A stretch of DNA of 64,000 nt from Rhizobium aethiopicum (GCF_900094625.1 NZ_FMAJ01000001.1:62001-126000), one strand, 5' to 3'; shown: positions 39,641 through 48,362, counted from the stretch's first letter. Program-made: numbers and translations. Notes: generated by a model not told the origin, from the letters alone.

Positions 39641-39907
39641 ATGATGGCAAAATTTGCCGCCGTTCTGCTTGTCCCGCTGCTTGCCGCGTCGGCGGTCAGT
39701 GCGGCGTCCGTCACAAACACCGATCCTGCAGCCGTGGTGCTCGTCATCACAGAGGGCGGACAGCGCATCGAAGTCGTGGTCGATGCCGGCGCTTCCGAAA
39801 GTCTCTGCTCCTCCGGCTGCTTCATGACGACGCCAGATGGCGATCGGATCGGCCTCGATGGCGGCGAGACGATCGACATCGTCAAGGGCTCTGCCGTCGT
39901 CAAGTAA
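39641..39907 (+). CDS. Small exported protein of unknown function
   Basis: An 88-residue product with a signal peptide (KFAAVLLVPLLAASAVSA) and cleavage before ASVTNTD. The mature ~66 residues include VVLVITEGGQRIEVVVDAGAS and a Cys-x3-Cys pair (LCSSGCFM), giving a small beta-rich periplasmic protein. I do not recognise the family. The GAGGGGAGG sequence upstream is about 20 bases from the ATG, so the start or translation efficiency is uncertain. It is convergent with the arsenic-operon MFS gene, 19 bases away. Confidence 0.65.
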   Translation: MMAKFAAVLLVPLLAASAVSAASVTNTDPAAVVLVITEGGQRIEVVVDAGASESLCSSGCFMTTPDGDRIGLDGGETIDIVKGSAVVK

Positions 39908-39926
39908 GGCTGCGGCCCGCCCCCGG

Positions 39927-41162
39927 CTAAGGTTCTCCCCGCGCCAGCGCCGTTTGCACCGGCACCGGCATCCGCATCAGCGGCCGGACGGCGAGGAATG
40001 CCGCCACGGCTGCGGCACCGAGCGCGGCCGTGATCGACAGCGACAAGGATACGCCGATATTGCCCATCAGGAAGGCCAGCGCGAACGGCGCCGTCGAAGA
40101 GACGGCGAGGCGGACCGACGTCACTTTTCCCTGCCGCTGGCCATAGCCCTCGCTTCCGAAGAGCTCCAAGGGCAGCGTTCCCTGCACGATGCTACTGAGG
40201 CCGGAGCCGAGGCCGAAGACCAAAGCGAAAACCATTGCACCGGGAATCGACGGCGCGGTGAGGAGGAGAATGACAAGGGCCGCCGGCAGGAGCACGGCCG
40301 AAATGACGGCGAGCACGAGCTGCGGCAAGCTGCCGCCGAAGACCATGTTGATGAAGCGGCTCAGCACCTGCGAAGGTCCGAAAAGCGTGCCGACGATGAC
40401 GGCCGTGGCGCCAAGTCCAAGCGCCGACATGATAGGCACCATATGGACCAGAAGCGCAGCGTTGACGAAGCTTTCCAGCGCAAAGCCGGTGACCATTAGG
40501 ATGAAAGCCGGGGTGCGCGCCGTGGCGGGAAGGCTGGGTTCGATGCGCCTCGTCGCGCTGCTCTTCTCGCCCGTGCCGCTATGGCCCGTACTGCGCGCCA
40601 GCCAGGCATGAATCGGAAGGCAGACGAGCAGGTTGATCGCGGCGAAGATGAGGTAGACGCTCTGCCAGGAGAAGTGGGCATGCAGCGCCGTGGTGATCGG
40701 CCAGAAGATGGTCGAGGCGAAACCGCCGATCAGCGTGAGATAGGTGATGCTGCGCTGGGCCACCTGCGGCCTTACCTGAACCAGCAGGGCGAAGGCCGCG
40801 CCATATTGCACCAGGTTCGATGCCGTTTCGATGGCGATCAGGGCTATGACGAAAGCGATCTTGCCGGGAGCGAGGGCGCAGGCGGCAAGCGCGGCTGTCG
40901 CGATGGCCGAGCCTAAGGTCATGACCCGGCCAGCGCCGAAATGATCGATCCATTTGCCCATGGCGGGTGCCGCCAGACCGCCGATCAGCAGCGCCGCCGA
41001 CAGCGCGCCGAAGATCCATTCAGCCGACCAATCGAGCCCGCGCGCCATGTCGGGCGCGAGGATACTGAAGCTGTAATAGAGGGTGCCGTAGCCAATGACC
41101 TGCGTCAGGCCGAGCGCGAGGATGGCGGCAACGGGCGGCCGTTCGGAGGCGGCGGACGTCAT
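39927..41162 (-). CDS. MFS transporter of the ars operon, possible arsenite exporter
   Basis: A 411-residue, 12-helix major facilitator ([20 protein letters not shown] at the first helix; [17 protein letters not shown] as loop 2-3). It overlaps arsH by 4 bases at the end of the ars operon, so a role in exporting arsenicals is likely from context. ArsK-type MFS pumps of Agrobacterium, which export As(III), Sb(III) and trivalent organoarsenicals, are the nearest known precedent; ArsJ is less likely because no GAPDH gene accompanies it. The family assignment is an inference from location. Confidence 0.82.
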   Translation of the reverse strand: MTSAASERPPVAAILALGLTQVIGYGTLYYSFSILAPDMARGLDWSAEWIFGALSAALLIGGLAAPAMGKWIDHFGAGRVMTLGSAIATAALAACALAPGKIAFVIALIAIETASNLVQYGAAFALLVQVRPQVAQRSITYLTLIGGFASTIFWPITTALHAHFSWQSVYLIFAAINLLVCLPIHAWLARSTGHSGTGEKSSATRRIEPSLPATARTPAFILMVTGFALESFVNAALLVHMVPIMSALGLGATAVIVGTLFGPSQVLSRFINMVFGGSLPQLVLAVISAVLLPAALVILLLTAPSIPGAMVFALVFGLGSGLSSIVQGTLPLELFGSEGYGQRQGKVTSVRLAVSSTAPFALAFLMGNIGVSLSLSITAALGAAAVAAFLAVRPLMRMPVPVQTALARGEP

Positions 41163-41884
41163 ATGGATTTCAGGCCTACGCGTCGTTCAAGCTTTGCGGC
41201 TTCTTCCCTGCGCTCGCTGTAGCGATCGGTGAGATAGGCCGAGGCATCGCGCGTCAGCCATGTGAATTTCACCAGTTCCTCGCAGACGTCTACCACACGG
41301 TCGTAAAAGGACGAAGGCTTCATGCGCCCATCGCTGTCGAACTCCTGGAAAGCCTTTGCCACCGACGACTGGTTGGGAATGGTGATCATCCGCATCCACC
41401 GGCCGAGGATGCGCATCTGGTTCACAGCATTGAACGACTGCGAACCGCCGGACACCTGCATGACGGCAAGCGTCTTGCCCTGCGTCGGCCGGACTGAACC
41501 CACCGATAGCGGTATCCAGTCGATCTGCGCTTTCATTATGCCGCTCATTGCGCCGTGTCGCTCGGGGCTGACCCAGACCTGGCCTTCCGACCAGGCGGAG
41601 AGCTCGCGCAATTCCTGCACCTTCGGATGGGCGACCGGCGCTCCGTCGGGAAGCGGAAGGCCTTCGGGATCAAAGATCCGCACCTCGCAGCCGAAGTGCT
41701 CGAGCAGCCGTGATGCCTCATGCGCAAGCAGACGGCTGTAGGATACGGTCCTCAGCGAGCCGTAAAGGATGAGGATGCGCGGCTTATGGGTGGAGAAGGG
41801 CGGTCGCAGGGCCGCCAGATCTGGCTGGCGCAGATGCGCCGGCGAAGTCGCTGGCAGGTCAGACAATGCGTTTGCCTTCGGCAT
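41159..41884 (-). CDS. arsH: ArsH, FMN-dependent organoarsenical oxidoreductase
   Basis: The 241-residue protein has the flavodoxin-like FMN-binding loop [19 protein letters not shown] at about residues 38-56 and the ArsH signatures [40 protein letters not shown] and [21 protein letters not shown]. ArsH oxidises trivalent methyl- and aromatic arsenicals to less toxic pentavalent forms using NADPH and can reduce quinones. Its start overlaps the end of arsC by 26 bases and its end overlaps the MFS gene, indicating tight co-translation. Confidence 0.96.
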   Translation of the reverse strand: MPKANALSDLPATSPAHLRQPDLAALRPPFSTHKPRILILYGSLRTVSYSRLLAHEASRLLEHFGCEVRIFDPEGLPLPDGAPVAHPKVQELRELSAWSEGQVWVSPERHGAMSGIMKAQIDWIPLSVGSVRPTQGKTLAVMQVSGGSQSFNAVNQMRILGRWMRMITIPNQSSVAKAFQEFDSDGRMKPSSFYDRVVDVCEELVKFTWLTRDASAYLTDRYSERREEAAKLERRVGLKSI

Positions 41885-42281
41885 CGAGCACCTTCTCGCC
41901 GTCTTCCTTGGTGAAAGCGCCCTTGTGCGTCTCCGGCAGGATTTCCAGGACCAGCTCGGAGGGGCGCGACAGGCGCGTGCCGAGCGGGGTGATGACGAAG
42001 GGCCGGTTGATCAGGATCGGCTGGGCGAGCATGGCGTCGAGCAACTGGTCGTCGCTCAAATCTGGATTGCCGAGGCCGAGTTCGGCATAGGGCGTGTCCT
42101 TCTCACGCAGGGCCTGACGCACGGTTAGGCCGGCATCGGCGATCATCTTGACCAGCTCTGCGCGCGACGGCGGCGTGTTGACGTATTCGATGATATCGGG
42201 CTCGATACCGGCATTGCGGATCATCGCCAGCGTGTTGCGCGAGGTGCCGCAAGCGGGATTGTGATAGATGGTGACGTTCAT
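41859..42281 (-). CDS. arsC: Arsenate reductase, glutaredoxin-dependent type
   Basis: The 140-residue protein begins [20 protein letters not shown], with catalytic Cys11 in the [11 protein letters not shown] loop of the plasmid R773/E. coli-type ArsC. It continues with the family motifs [16 protein letters not shown] and [18 protein letters not shown], which contain the arsenate-binding Arg residues. It reduces arsenate to arsenite with glutathione/glutaredoxin in the cytoplasm. The ATG at 42281 overlaps the aqpS stop by 4 bases (ATGA). It is the second arsenate-reductase-type gene of the operon. Confidence 0.96.
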   Translation of the reverse strand: MNVTIYHNPACGTSRNTLAMIRNAGIEPDIIEYVNTPPSRAELVKMIADAGLTVRQALREKDTPYAELGLGNPDLSDDQLLDAMLAQPILINRPFVITPLGTRLSRPSELVLEILPETHKGAFTKEDGEKVLDAEGKRIV

Positions 42282-42976
42282 AGCTTGGCCTCGGATGATA
42301 GGGTTGACGATGTCTCGGCTGTCTGCAACAGCCAGTTGAAGAGGAGGAGGGCTGCGACCGCGCCAGCGATTTCGGCAAGCCAGAACCCCGGAAGGTCGAT
42401 CGGGCGGATGCCGGAGAAAGTGTCGGTGAGGGAGCGGGCGAAGGCCACCGCCGGATTGGCAAACGAGGTCGATGCGGTGAACCAGTAGGCGGCGGTAATA
42501 TAGAGCGCGACCAGCCAAGGGACGGCCTTCTGCTCGAAGCGGATGCCGGCGAGAATGACCGCGACGAGGCCGAAGGTGGCGATACCCTCGGAAAACCATT
42601 GCGCGCCGCCAGTGCGGACTTTGCTCGACAGTTCCAGGACCGGGAGGTTGAACATCAGATGAGCGCAGATCGTTCCGGCCACACCGCCGGCAACCTGTGC
42701 CAGCACATAGAAGCCGAGGTCGCGTCTCCGCAGCGAGCCCGACATCGCGAAGATCAATGAGACGGCCGGGTTGAAATGGGCGCCGGAAATCGGCCCCAGC
42801 ACGGTGATCAGCACGACCAGGATCGCGCCGGTCGCGAGTGTGTTGCCGAGCAGGGCAAGCCCGACGTCCTCGGTCAGCGATGCCGCCATGATGCCCGAGC
42901 CGACCACGGTGGCGACCAGCATCGCGGTGCCGAGCGCCTCTGCAACGAGGCGGCGCGTTAGATCGTAGGAAGCCAT
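42278..42976 (-). CDS. aqpS: Aquaglyceroporin-type arsenite channel
   Basis: A 232-residue membrane protein of the MIP (aquaporin) family with six transmembrane helices and the two half-helix motifs: HFNPAVSL in loop B and FANPAVAFARS in loop E. In Sinorhizobium an aqpS in the ars operon replaces arsB and lets the arsenite made by ArsC flow out down its gradient. The location between the phosphatase-type reductase and arsC matches that role. It overlaps the previous gene's stop by one base (TGATG) and arsC by four. Confidence 0.95.
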   Translation of the reverse strand: MASYDLTRRLVAEALGTAMLVATVVGSGIMAASLTEDVGLALLGNTLATGAILVVLITVLGPISGAHFNPAVSLIFAMSGSLRRRDLGFYVLAQVAGGVAGTICAHLMFNLPVLELSSKVRTGGAQWFSEGIATFGLVAVILAGIRFEQKAVPWLVALYITAAYWFTASTSFANPAVAFARSLTDTFSGIRPIDLPGFWLAEIAGAVAALLLFNWLLQTAETSSTLSSEAKL

Positions 42977-43506
42977 CAGCCAGCCCCTGCGGGTTTTGCG
43001 GTCGTGCCTTCCATGGCGCCGATCTGGCGCAGGTGCTGCTCCAGCGCCAGCTTGTCGACCGAGGCGAGCGGCAGGCTGAGGAAGGCCACGATCCGGTTTT
43101 TCAGGAAACGGGCGGCCTGTGCGAAGGCGCGGCCTTTCTCGACCTCGCTGCCCTCGACGGCGGCCGGATCTTCGACGCCCCAATGGGCGGTCATCGGATG
43201 GCCGATCCAGACAGGGCAGGCTTCGCCATGGGCGGTGTCGCAGACGGTGAAGATGAAGTCCATCTCCGGTGCGTCGGGCTTTGCGAACTCGTCCCAGCTC
43301 TTCGATCGGAAGCCGGTCGCGGGGTAACCCAATGCCTGCAGCTCTTTCAGCGCCAGCGGATTGACCTCGCCTTTCGGCTGGCTGCCGGCTGAATAAGCCT
43401 TGAACCGACCTTTGCCCTCGGCCTCCAGGATGGACTCAGCGAGGATAGAGCGGGAAGAATTGGCAGTGCAGAGAAAGAGCACATTGTATACGCGATCTGT
43501 GGTCAT
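42976..43506 (-). CDS. Low-molecular-weight phosphatase-type arsenate reductase
   Basis: The 176-residue protein has the LMW tyrosine phosphatase P-loop VLFLCTANSSRSILAE, with Cys13 and Arg19 in the C-x5-R signature and the acidic DPAAVEG region later. ArsC enzymes of the thioredoxin-coupled (pI258) class share this fold, and such genes commonly follow arsR in rhizobia, so it may reduce arsenate or act as a phosphatase helper. The C-terminus extends about 35 residues past the core (ALEQHLRQIGAMEGTT). AAGGAGG precedes ATG 43506, which overlaps the arsR stop. Confidence 0.88.
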   Translation of the reverse strand: MTTDRVYNVLFLCTANSSRSILAESILEAEGKGRFKAYSAGSQPKGEVNPLALKELQALGYPATGFRSKSWDEFAKPDAPEMDFIFTVCDTAHGEACPVWIGHPMTAHWGVEDPAAVEGSEVEKGRAFAQAARFLKNRIVAFLSLPLASVDKLALEQHLRQIGAMEGTTAKPAGAG

Positions 43507-43859
43507 TGCAGTTCCTCCTTGGTTGCAGGTGTACAGCATACGGCAATAGCGGCGGCGGGCGCGCAGATCTCGGCGTTCCCCCCGCAGCAATCCTCCATCA
43601 GGAAGCGGATCAGGTCACCGAGCGCTTCGTAACTGGCGGTGTAGATGATCGAGCGGGATTCGCGCTGCTGAGTGATCAGCCCGGCTCTTTCCAGCTCCTT
43701 TAGATGGAAGGAGACGTTGGATGGGGAAACCTCCGCTTGTTGGGCAATGGAGCCTGCCGCCATTCCGTCAGGACCCGAAACGACGAGCATGCGGATGATG
43801 TGAAGGCGCGTTTCCTGCGATAGCGCGCCGAATGCGGCGAGGGCTTGACGTCGATCCAT
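43503..43859 (-). CDS. arsR: ArsR-family arsenite-responsive repressor
   Basis: The 118-residue winged-helix protein represses the operon and releases DNA on binding arsenite. The recognition helix region is AEVSPSNVSFHLKELERAGL (residues 42-61). Instead of the classic N-terminal helix C-x-C-x2-C site, cysteines lie near the C-terminus: Cys91-Cys92, Cys99 and a later Cys pair in AVCCTP, similar to the C-terminal sites of Acidithiobacillus and Corynebacterium ArsR. It is the first gene of the operon and overlaps the next by four bases. A palindrome lies directly upstream of its start. Confidence 0.94.
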   Translation of the reverse strand: MDRRQALAAFGALSQETRLHIIRMLVVSGPDGMAAGSIAQQAEVSPSNVSFHLKELERAGLITQQRESRSIIYTASYEALGDLIRFLMEDCCGGNAEICAPAAAIAVCCTPATKEELQ

Positions 43860-43860
43860 A

Positions 43861-43886
43861 TTTCAATAATCCTTGAATAGTTGAAA
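43861..43886. promoter_or_regulatory. Putative ArsR operator in the divergent promoter
   Basis: TTTCAA (43861-43866) and TTGAAA (43881-43886) form a 26-base interrupted palindrome, with a second TTGAA at 43873-43877. It occupies the 42 bases between arsR (start 43859) and the DUF6428 gene (start 43902), so ArsR bound here could control both directions. TTCAA/TTGAA half-sites are typical of ArsR-family operators; binding is inferred. Confidence 0.55.
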
Positions 43887-43901
43887 CGAGGATTAGCGCA
43901 A

Positions 43902-44423
43902 ATGAACGCTATCGACAACTCAAAAGTTCAGGCGGAGGAGATCAATCTCCGCCTGCTGCTCAATGTGCTCGCCGGCGACAAGGACGCGCCACTGGTTTTC
44001 TATTACGACGGCCAGCCGGTGAAGCCGGGCTACCATATCACCGAGGTTAAGGCGGGCCGATTCTCTGCGCTTGATTGCGGCGCCAATCCGGAAGATTGGA
44101 CTGAGATCTTCATCCAGCTCTGGGATATCGACGAGGGCGAGCGCACGCACATGCCGGCCGGCAAATTTCATGCGATCATCCGCAAGGTGACGGAGCATGT
44201 GGAGTTGGACAGCAACGCCAAGCTCACTTTCGAAGTCAGCGACGGCGTCCGGCCGATGCAGCTTTATTGTGCGGGGATGCCGGTCTCGCGTGGCGGGGCT
44301 GTCCTTGTTGCGCTTTCGCCGCGCCCCGCAAGCTGCAAGCCGCGCGACCGCTGGCTGGCGGAGGAGAACAGGAAGGCGGCTGCCTGCTGCGGCCCGTCGG
44401 CGGAAAGCCGCTGCTGCGCCTAA
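43902..44423 (+). CDS. DUF6428 family protein, divergent partner of the ars operon
   Basis: The 173-residue cytoplasmic protein (LRLLLNVLAGDKDAPLVFYY, then PGYHITEVKAG, then DWTEIFIQLWDIDEGER) belongs to a family often found next to arsR-like genes and lacking an assigned function. The C-terminus is unusual: about 20 residues rich in Cys (KAAACCGPSAESRCCA) plus two more Cys upstream, which could bind As(III) or a soft metal. GAGGA precedes ATG 43902. It shares the palindromic promoter with arsR, so arsenite induction is likely. An arsenite-binding or chaperone role is a hypothesis. Confidence 0.75.
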   Translation: MNAIDNSKVQAEEINLRLLLNVLAGDKDAPLVFYYDGQPVKPGYHITEVKAGRFSALDCGANPEDWTEIFIQLWDIDEGERTHMPAGKFHAIIRKVTEHVELDSNAKLTFEVSDGVRPMQLYCAGMPVSRGGAVLVALSPRPASCKPRDRWLAEENRKAAACCGPSAESRCCA

Positions 44424-44439
44424 AGTCACATAAGCCCGC

Positions 44440-44782
44440 CCGGACGTCTTTCCTGCCAAAGGCGTGGATCAGACCACCATCGAGGAAATCACGACCCGGG
44501 GCAGGCGTGGCCAAGGGCACCTTCTACCTGCACTTTTCCTCAAAGACCGATGTTCTGATGCGCTGCGCGCGCTTCGTCGAGCGGCTCGACGGCATCGTTG
44601 CAACGGTCGAGGGGCAGAGGCAAGAGGATTGGCGCGGCGGTCTGGCGGCCTTGGTGGCCTGCGCCGCCGGCTATCTTCATGCAGTCGGCTCATCATCTCG
44701 CCAGCCAGGCATCGGCGAGACGCAGTCCGTGCATGATCGAGGCGCATTTCCTGCGTTCGCTCGGTCTGCCGTCAGGTTGTGA
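44440..44782 (+). pseudogene. Truncated, frameshifted TetR-family regulator
   Basis: From about 44440 the frame reads VFPAKGVDQTTIEEITTR, the first helix and turn of a TetR DNA-binding domain; after the G-run at 44496-44499 the continuation AGVAKGTFYLHFSSKTDVLM (the recognition helix) lies one frame over. The N-terminal ~20 residues are missing, and the ligand domain ends after about 60 residues (GGLAALVACAAGYL) without a normal C-terminus. An extra G in the G-run explains the shift. It is therefore a remnant, adjacent to the DUF6428 stop. Confidence 0.7.
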
Positions 44783-45755
44783 TTGATGCCTGAGTATCCC
44801 ACCACCTGAGCACCCGCATCGCCCGCAGCGTGATCCAGCGCGAAGGCTGGCCTTGCCCCTCGTCGATTTCGAACCAGACGCGCCCCGGCAGGCTCCAGTC
44901 GAGCGGCCATCGGCCGTCTTCCATGCGCCTGGAGCGGAGATGGTCGATCGCCTCGCAGAGGCGCGGATCGCGATCGGCGTCGGTCAGGATGGCACTTGAC
45001 CTGAAATAATCGAGCGCGCGCAAGATGTCGTAGCGCCAGCGGTTGGGGTGGAGGAAGTGCAGGAAGCGTCCGTCTGCCGGTTCACCGGTGCCGAGGCGGC
45101 GGAAGAGATTGCGTTCGAGCAGGAATTCCTCGCCCGTGCTGCGCGCCTCGCGGGAGCGAGGCGTGCCGCCGGTCGTTCTTTCAAATTCCAGCAGGCCTTC
45201 CAGCACGTTGATCGTGCTGGCGAAGGAGGAGCGAAGGGAGCCGCGGGCTCTTTCGCAGTTCCAGCCGCCATCATCGAGGCGCTCGCCGGTGAGCCTCTCG
45301 ACGATGGGGGAGACGTCGACGCCGAAATAGGCGCCGTCTGAAACGGTTCGGCCATTGATGCATTCCTCGACCTCCCCCTCCCAATAGGCTTGGCCGCCTT
45401 CTTCCCAGCGGGCGCTGGTGCCGATCGCTGCGACGGTGCGTCTGGCGCGCTCCGATGAAGGGTCGAGGCCGAACTCTCGCAACTGTGACAGCGAAAATGT
45501 CGTGGCCGTCCAGGGCTGGCCGTGCTCGCGCCATTCATGCGGATCGAAACCAGTGGGCAAAAAGGCGCCACCGGCCCATTGTCCGTCTTCGTCCTGAAAG
45601 GAGAGGAGCTTCGCCCCCCAGCCTTCGGTCTCCACTTTGGCCCGCTCGGCCATCCATTCCGGTTCCGGGGCGTCCATGAGGTCGCGCATCACCTGCCAGC
45701 GGATCGCCGGGTCGGAATCGAGAAGCCATTCGATCACGCTATCGGACCCGATCAT
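44772..45755 (-). CDS. Squalene-cyclase/prenyltransferase-like alpha-barrel protein
   Basis: The 327-residue protein has repeated helix pairs with QDEDGQWAGG, LDDGGWNCERARGS and RMEDGRWPLDW motifs, the Q-W-like repeats of the (alpha/alpha)6 terpenoid cyclase/prenyltransferase barrel superfamily. The catalytic DxDD motif of true squalene-hopene cyclases was not seen, and the protein is about half their length, so cyclase activity is doubtful. It is cytoplasmic. Similar stand-alone proteins in bacteria are annotated only by fold. Its 3' end overlaps the TetR remnant by 11 bases. Confidence 0.75.
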   Translation of the reverse strand: MIGSDSVIEWLLDSDPAIRWQVMRDLMDAPEPEWMAERAKVETEGWGAKLLSFQDEDGQWAGGAFLPTGFDPHEWREHGQPWTATTFSLSQLREFGLDPSSERARRTVAAIGTSARWEEGGQAYWEGEVEECINGRTVSDGAYFGVDVSPIVERLTGERLDDGGWNCERARGSLRSSFASTINVLEGLLEFERTTGGTPRSREARSTGEEFLLERNLFRRLGTGEPADGRFLHFLHPNRWRYDILRALDYFRSSAILTDADRDPRLCEAIDHLRSRRMEDGRWPLDWSLPGRVWFEIDEGQGQPSRWITLRAMRVLRWWDTQASITT

Positions 45756-46013
45756 GGCGGACCTTTGTTGCTAGGGCGGCCGATGGCTCTTTTATAATCT
45801 TACCGAAGGAACTCTGCCAGCGGTTGTCGGCGAAAGCGGATGGTGAGAATGCGGCGCTTCTCGTCTGATTTCTTAATCATATCGGCAAGAAATCGGAAGC
45901 AGTTCCGCCTAGCGGCTTCTTCGTTTCCTATCCCCGGCGCTGATTAATAATTACTCAAATCAATTGATGTATCAGTTTGAGCTGGGGATAGATTTTTTAT
46001 TGAAGGCTTACCA

Positions 46014-46844
46014 ATGGCGTTTTTAGGTATTTCGGGAATGCAATATTCCGGAGAGATGTTTGCCGGCGCGCGTATTATTGTCGCGGAAGATTCAAACGTA
46101 TTCACCTCGATGATCAGCAAACGCCTCAAGGAGTTGTTCGACATAGATGTCGAGATCTGCCGCAACTTCGAGGACCTGCAATTTTCTTACGACAAATCGT
46201 CCGATCCGATCACGCTGGCGATCTCGAACATCAATCTGCCCGGTGCCGAAAACGGCGAAGCGCTTGAATATCTGGTCGATCTTTCCATTCCCACCATCGT
46301 CTTCACCGGCACCTTCCACGATAGCATGCGCGACAAGCTGATGGCCAAGGACATTGTCGACTATATCCTCAAGGACAATATCTTCGCCGTCGATCTTCTG
46401 GCGGAGTCGATCTGCCGGTTCCTGACCAATCATCGCCATCATGTGCTGATCGTCGACGACAGCGCGACGGCGCGCGCCCTGCTGTCGAGCCGGCTGAAGC
46501 GCTATAATTTCCGTGTCAGCGTCGCCGAGAGCGGCAACAAGGCGCTGGAAATCCTGAAGGCCAACCGCGACATCGGCCTGATGATCACCGACTACAACAT
46601 GCCTGACATTGATGGCTTCGAACTGACGCGGCGGATTCGCGCCAATATAGGCTCGCATGAGCTGCGCATCATCGGTGTTTCCTCTTCCTCGAACCGGTTG
46701 CTTTCGGCGCGGTTCCTGAAGGCCGGCGGGAATGATTTCATGCTGCGCCCCTTCATCGACGAGGAGTTCTATTGCCGCGTCAACCAGAATCTCGATACGC
46801 TGCTGCAGATCCAGTCCATGCGCAAGGAGCGGGCGGTTGCCTGA
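46014..46844 (+). CDS. Double-receiver response regulator with one degenerate receiver
   Basis: The 276-residue protein consists of two receiver domains and no output domain. Receiver 1 (20-135) has the acidic pair Glu25-Asp26 and Lys120 (YILKDN), but the phosphoacceptor position reads LAISNINLPG, with Asn72 in place of Asp, so it should not be phosphorylated. Receiver 2 (142-265) has Asp148-Asp149 and acceptor Asp193 (MITDYNMPDIDG), but Arg245 (LRPF) where Lys is usual. GAAGG precedes the start. It is followed by a paralogue with an added GGDEF domain; the two N-termini match (MAFLGI and MAFQGD), suggesting duplication. Confidence 0.9.
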   Translation: MAFLGISGMQYSGEMFAGARIIVAEDSNVFTSMISKRLKELFDIDVEICRNFEDLQFSYDKSSDPITLAISNINLPGAENGEALEYLVDLSIPTIVFTGTFHDSMRDKLMAKDIVDYILKDNIFAVDLLAESICRFLTNHRHHVLIVDDSATARALLSSRLKRYNFRVSVAESGNKALEILKANRDIGLMITDYNMPDIDGFELTRRIRANIGSHELRIIGVSSSSNRLLSARFLKAGGNDFMLRPFIDEEFYCRVNQNLDTLLQIQSMRKERAVA

Positions 46845-46959
46845 CGATTCTCCCAGAATCCGGGTCGCGAGGAAGCTGGGGCCAACAGTTGGCGCCGGCC
46901 GCCGAATTTTTGCAATTACAGGTAATCGCGCTCTTTGTCCTCTTCACGTAGACGGGCCT

Positions 46960-46996
46960 CTCGGCTATCGTCCCCCGCGCCGGGGGGAGGGCCGAG
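46960..46996 (+). repeat. Nested hairpin in the leader of the GGDEF protein gene
   Basis: CTCGGC (46960-46965) pairs with GCCGAG (46991-46996), and between them CCCCC (46972-46976) faces a GGGGGG run (46982-46987). It lies between the two double-receiver genes, 35 bases before the GTG start of the second, and could attenuate or uncouple their expression. No T-run follows. Confidence 0.5.
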
Positions 46997-47030
46997 TCGA
47001 GCCCGCAAGGCGCATGGGGGAGTAGCAACT

Positions 47031-48362
47031 GTGGCTTTTCAGGGGGATTTTCAGCGGGATGGTCTCGGTCTGCGCTCAAGCGGCCTCAAGATACTTCTGG
47101 TTGAAGATTCCCGGATGTTTTCCGCCGTGCTCTGCCACCGGTTCCAGACGGAACTCGGCCTTGCCGTCAAGTCCTGTCCATCGCTGAAGGCGCTTCGCAG
47201 GGAGCTCGCCGACGACGGTCACGGCTACACCATGGCCGTCGTCGATCTCAACCTGCCGGATTCGCCCTATGGCGAGGCGCTCGACTGTACGATCGAACAT
47301 GATATCCCTGCGATTGTCTTCACTGCGACATTCGATCTCAACACGCGCAACAGGATCATGGAGCGCAATGTCATCGATTATGTGTTGAAGGATAACGAGT
47401 TCGCGCTCGACAATCTTGTCGCCACCGTCCGCCGCGCGATCTCAAACCGCAAGACGCGGGTGCTCGTTGTCGACGATGTCGTCTCGGCACGCCAGGTACT
47501 CGTCGATCTCCTGAAGGCGCAGCAATATCTTGTCGTAGAAGCGAGTTCCGGGCTGGAGGCGCTGGCTGCGCTTGAGGCTTATAGCGATATCGAACTCGTC
47601 GTCACCGACCATCATATGCCCGACATGAGCGGCTACGAGCTGACGCGGCGCATCCGCCACCGCTTCGGTTCGGACCGGCTGCGCGTCATCGGCGTTTCCT
47701 CCTCCAACGACCGCATGTTGTCCGCGAGCTTCCTCAAGGCCGGCGCCAGCGATTTCCTCTACCGGCCTTTTGTTGCCGAAGAGCTGCAATGCCGCATCGC
47801 CAACAATGCCGAAACACTGGCGCAGATGCGCCAGCTGAGGGCGGCCGCAGCCTGCGACTATCTGACCGGCCTCTATAACCGCCGCTATTTCTACGACAAT
47901 GGCCCGAAGCTGGTGAACGAGTGCCTGCGGCTGAAAGTGCCGAGCTCGGTTGCCATTCTCGATATCGACCATTTCAAGCGGCTGAACGACACATACGGCC
48001 ACGAGATCGGCGACAAGGTGCTGAAGGCGGTTGCGAACAGGCTTTTCACGATCTTCGAGGGCAGCGACAACCTGCTCTCGCGCCTTGGCGGCGAGGAGTT
48101 CGCGATCCTCTTCCCGCAGATGGATTCAACCGCCGCCACCAAGCTCTGCGACGAGATACGGTCGGATATTTCGCGGCTGAAGGTAACGGCCGACGACGAG
48201 GAACTCGGCGTCACCGTCTCGATCGGAATCGCCGAAATCGGCAGCTATGAAACCTTCGAGAATTATCTCAACGCCGCCGACCAGTTCCTCTACATGGCCA
48301 AGCACCGCGGCCGCAACCAGGTCTATTCCGACGCCAAGATGACGGAGGAGGCGGCGCAGTAG
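47031..48362 (+). CDS. Double-receiver diguanylate cyclase (REC-REC-GGDEF)
   Basis: The 443-residue protein has receiver 1 (about 18-135; acceptor Asp72 in VVDLNLPD, Lys120), receiver 2 (143-265; Asp193 in VTDHHMPDMSG, Arg245 in YRPF instead of Lys) and a GGDEF domain (275-440) with DYLTGLYNRRYF, DIDHFKRLNDTYGHEIGD and active-site GGEEF at 353-357. It should make cyclic di-GMP. The RxxD inhibitory site before GGEEF is absent (EGSD there), so product inhibition may be weak. The PleD-like architecture suggests phosphorylation-driven dimerisation. The start is GTG 47031, with GGGGGAG upstream and an N-terminus matching the neighbouring paralogue. Confidence 0.93.
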   Translation: MAFQGDFQRDGLGLRSSGLKILLVEDSRMFSAVLCHRFQTELGLAVKSCPSLKALRRELADDGHGYTMAVVDLNLPDSPYGEALDCTIEHDIPAIVFTATFDLNTRNRIMERNVIDYVLKDNEFALDNLVATVRRAISNRKTRVLVVDDVVSARQVLVDLLKAQQYLVVEASSGLEALAALEAYSDIELVVTDHHMPDMSGYELTRRIRHRFGSDRLRVIGVSSSNDRMLSASFLKAGASDFLYRPFVAEELQCRIANNAETLAQMRQLRAAAACDYLTGLYNRRYFYDNGPKLVNECLRLKVPSSVAILDIDHFKRLNDTYGHEIGDKVLKAVANRLFTIFEGSDNLLSRLGGEEFAILFPQMDSTAATKLCDEIRSDISRLKVTADDEELGVTVSIGIAEIGSYETFENYLNAADQFLYMAKHRGRNQVYSDAKMTEEAAQ

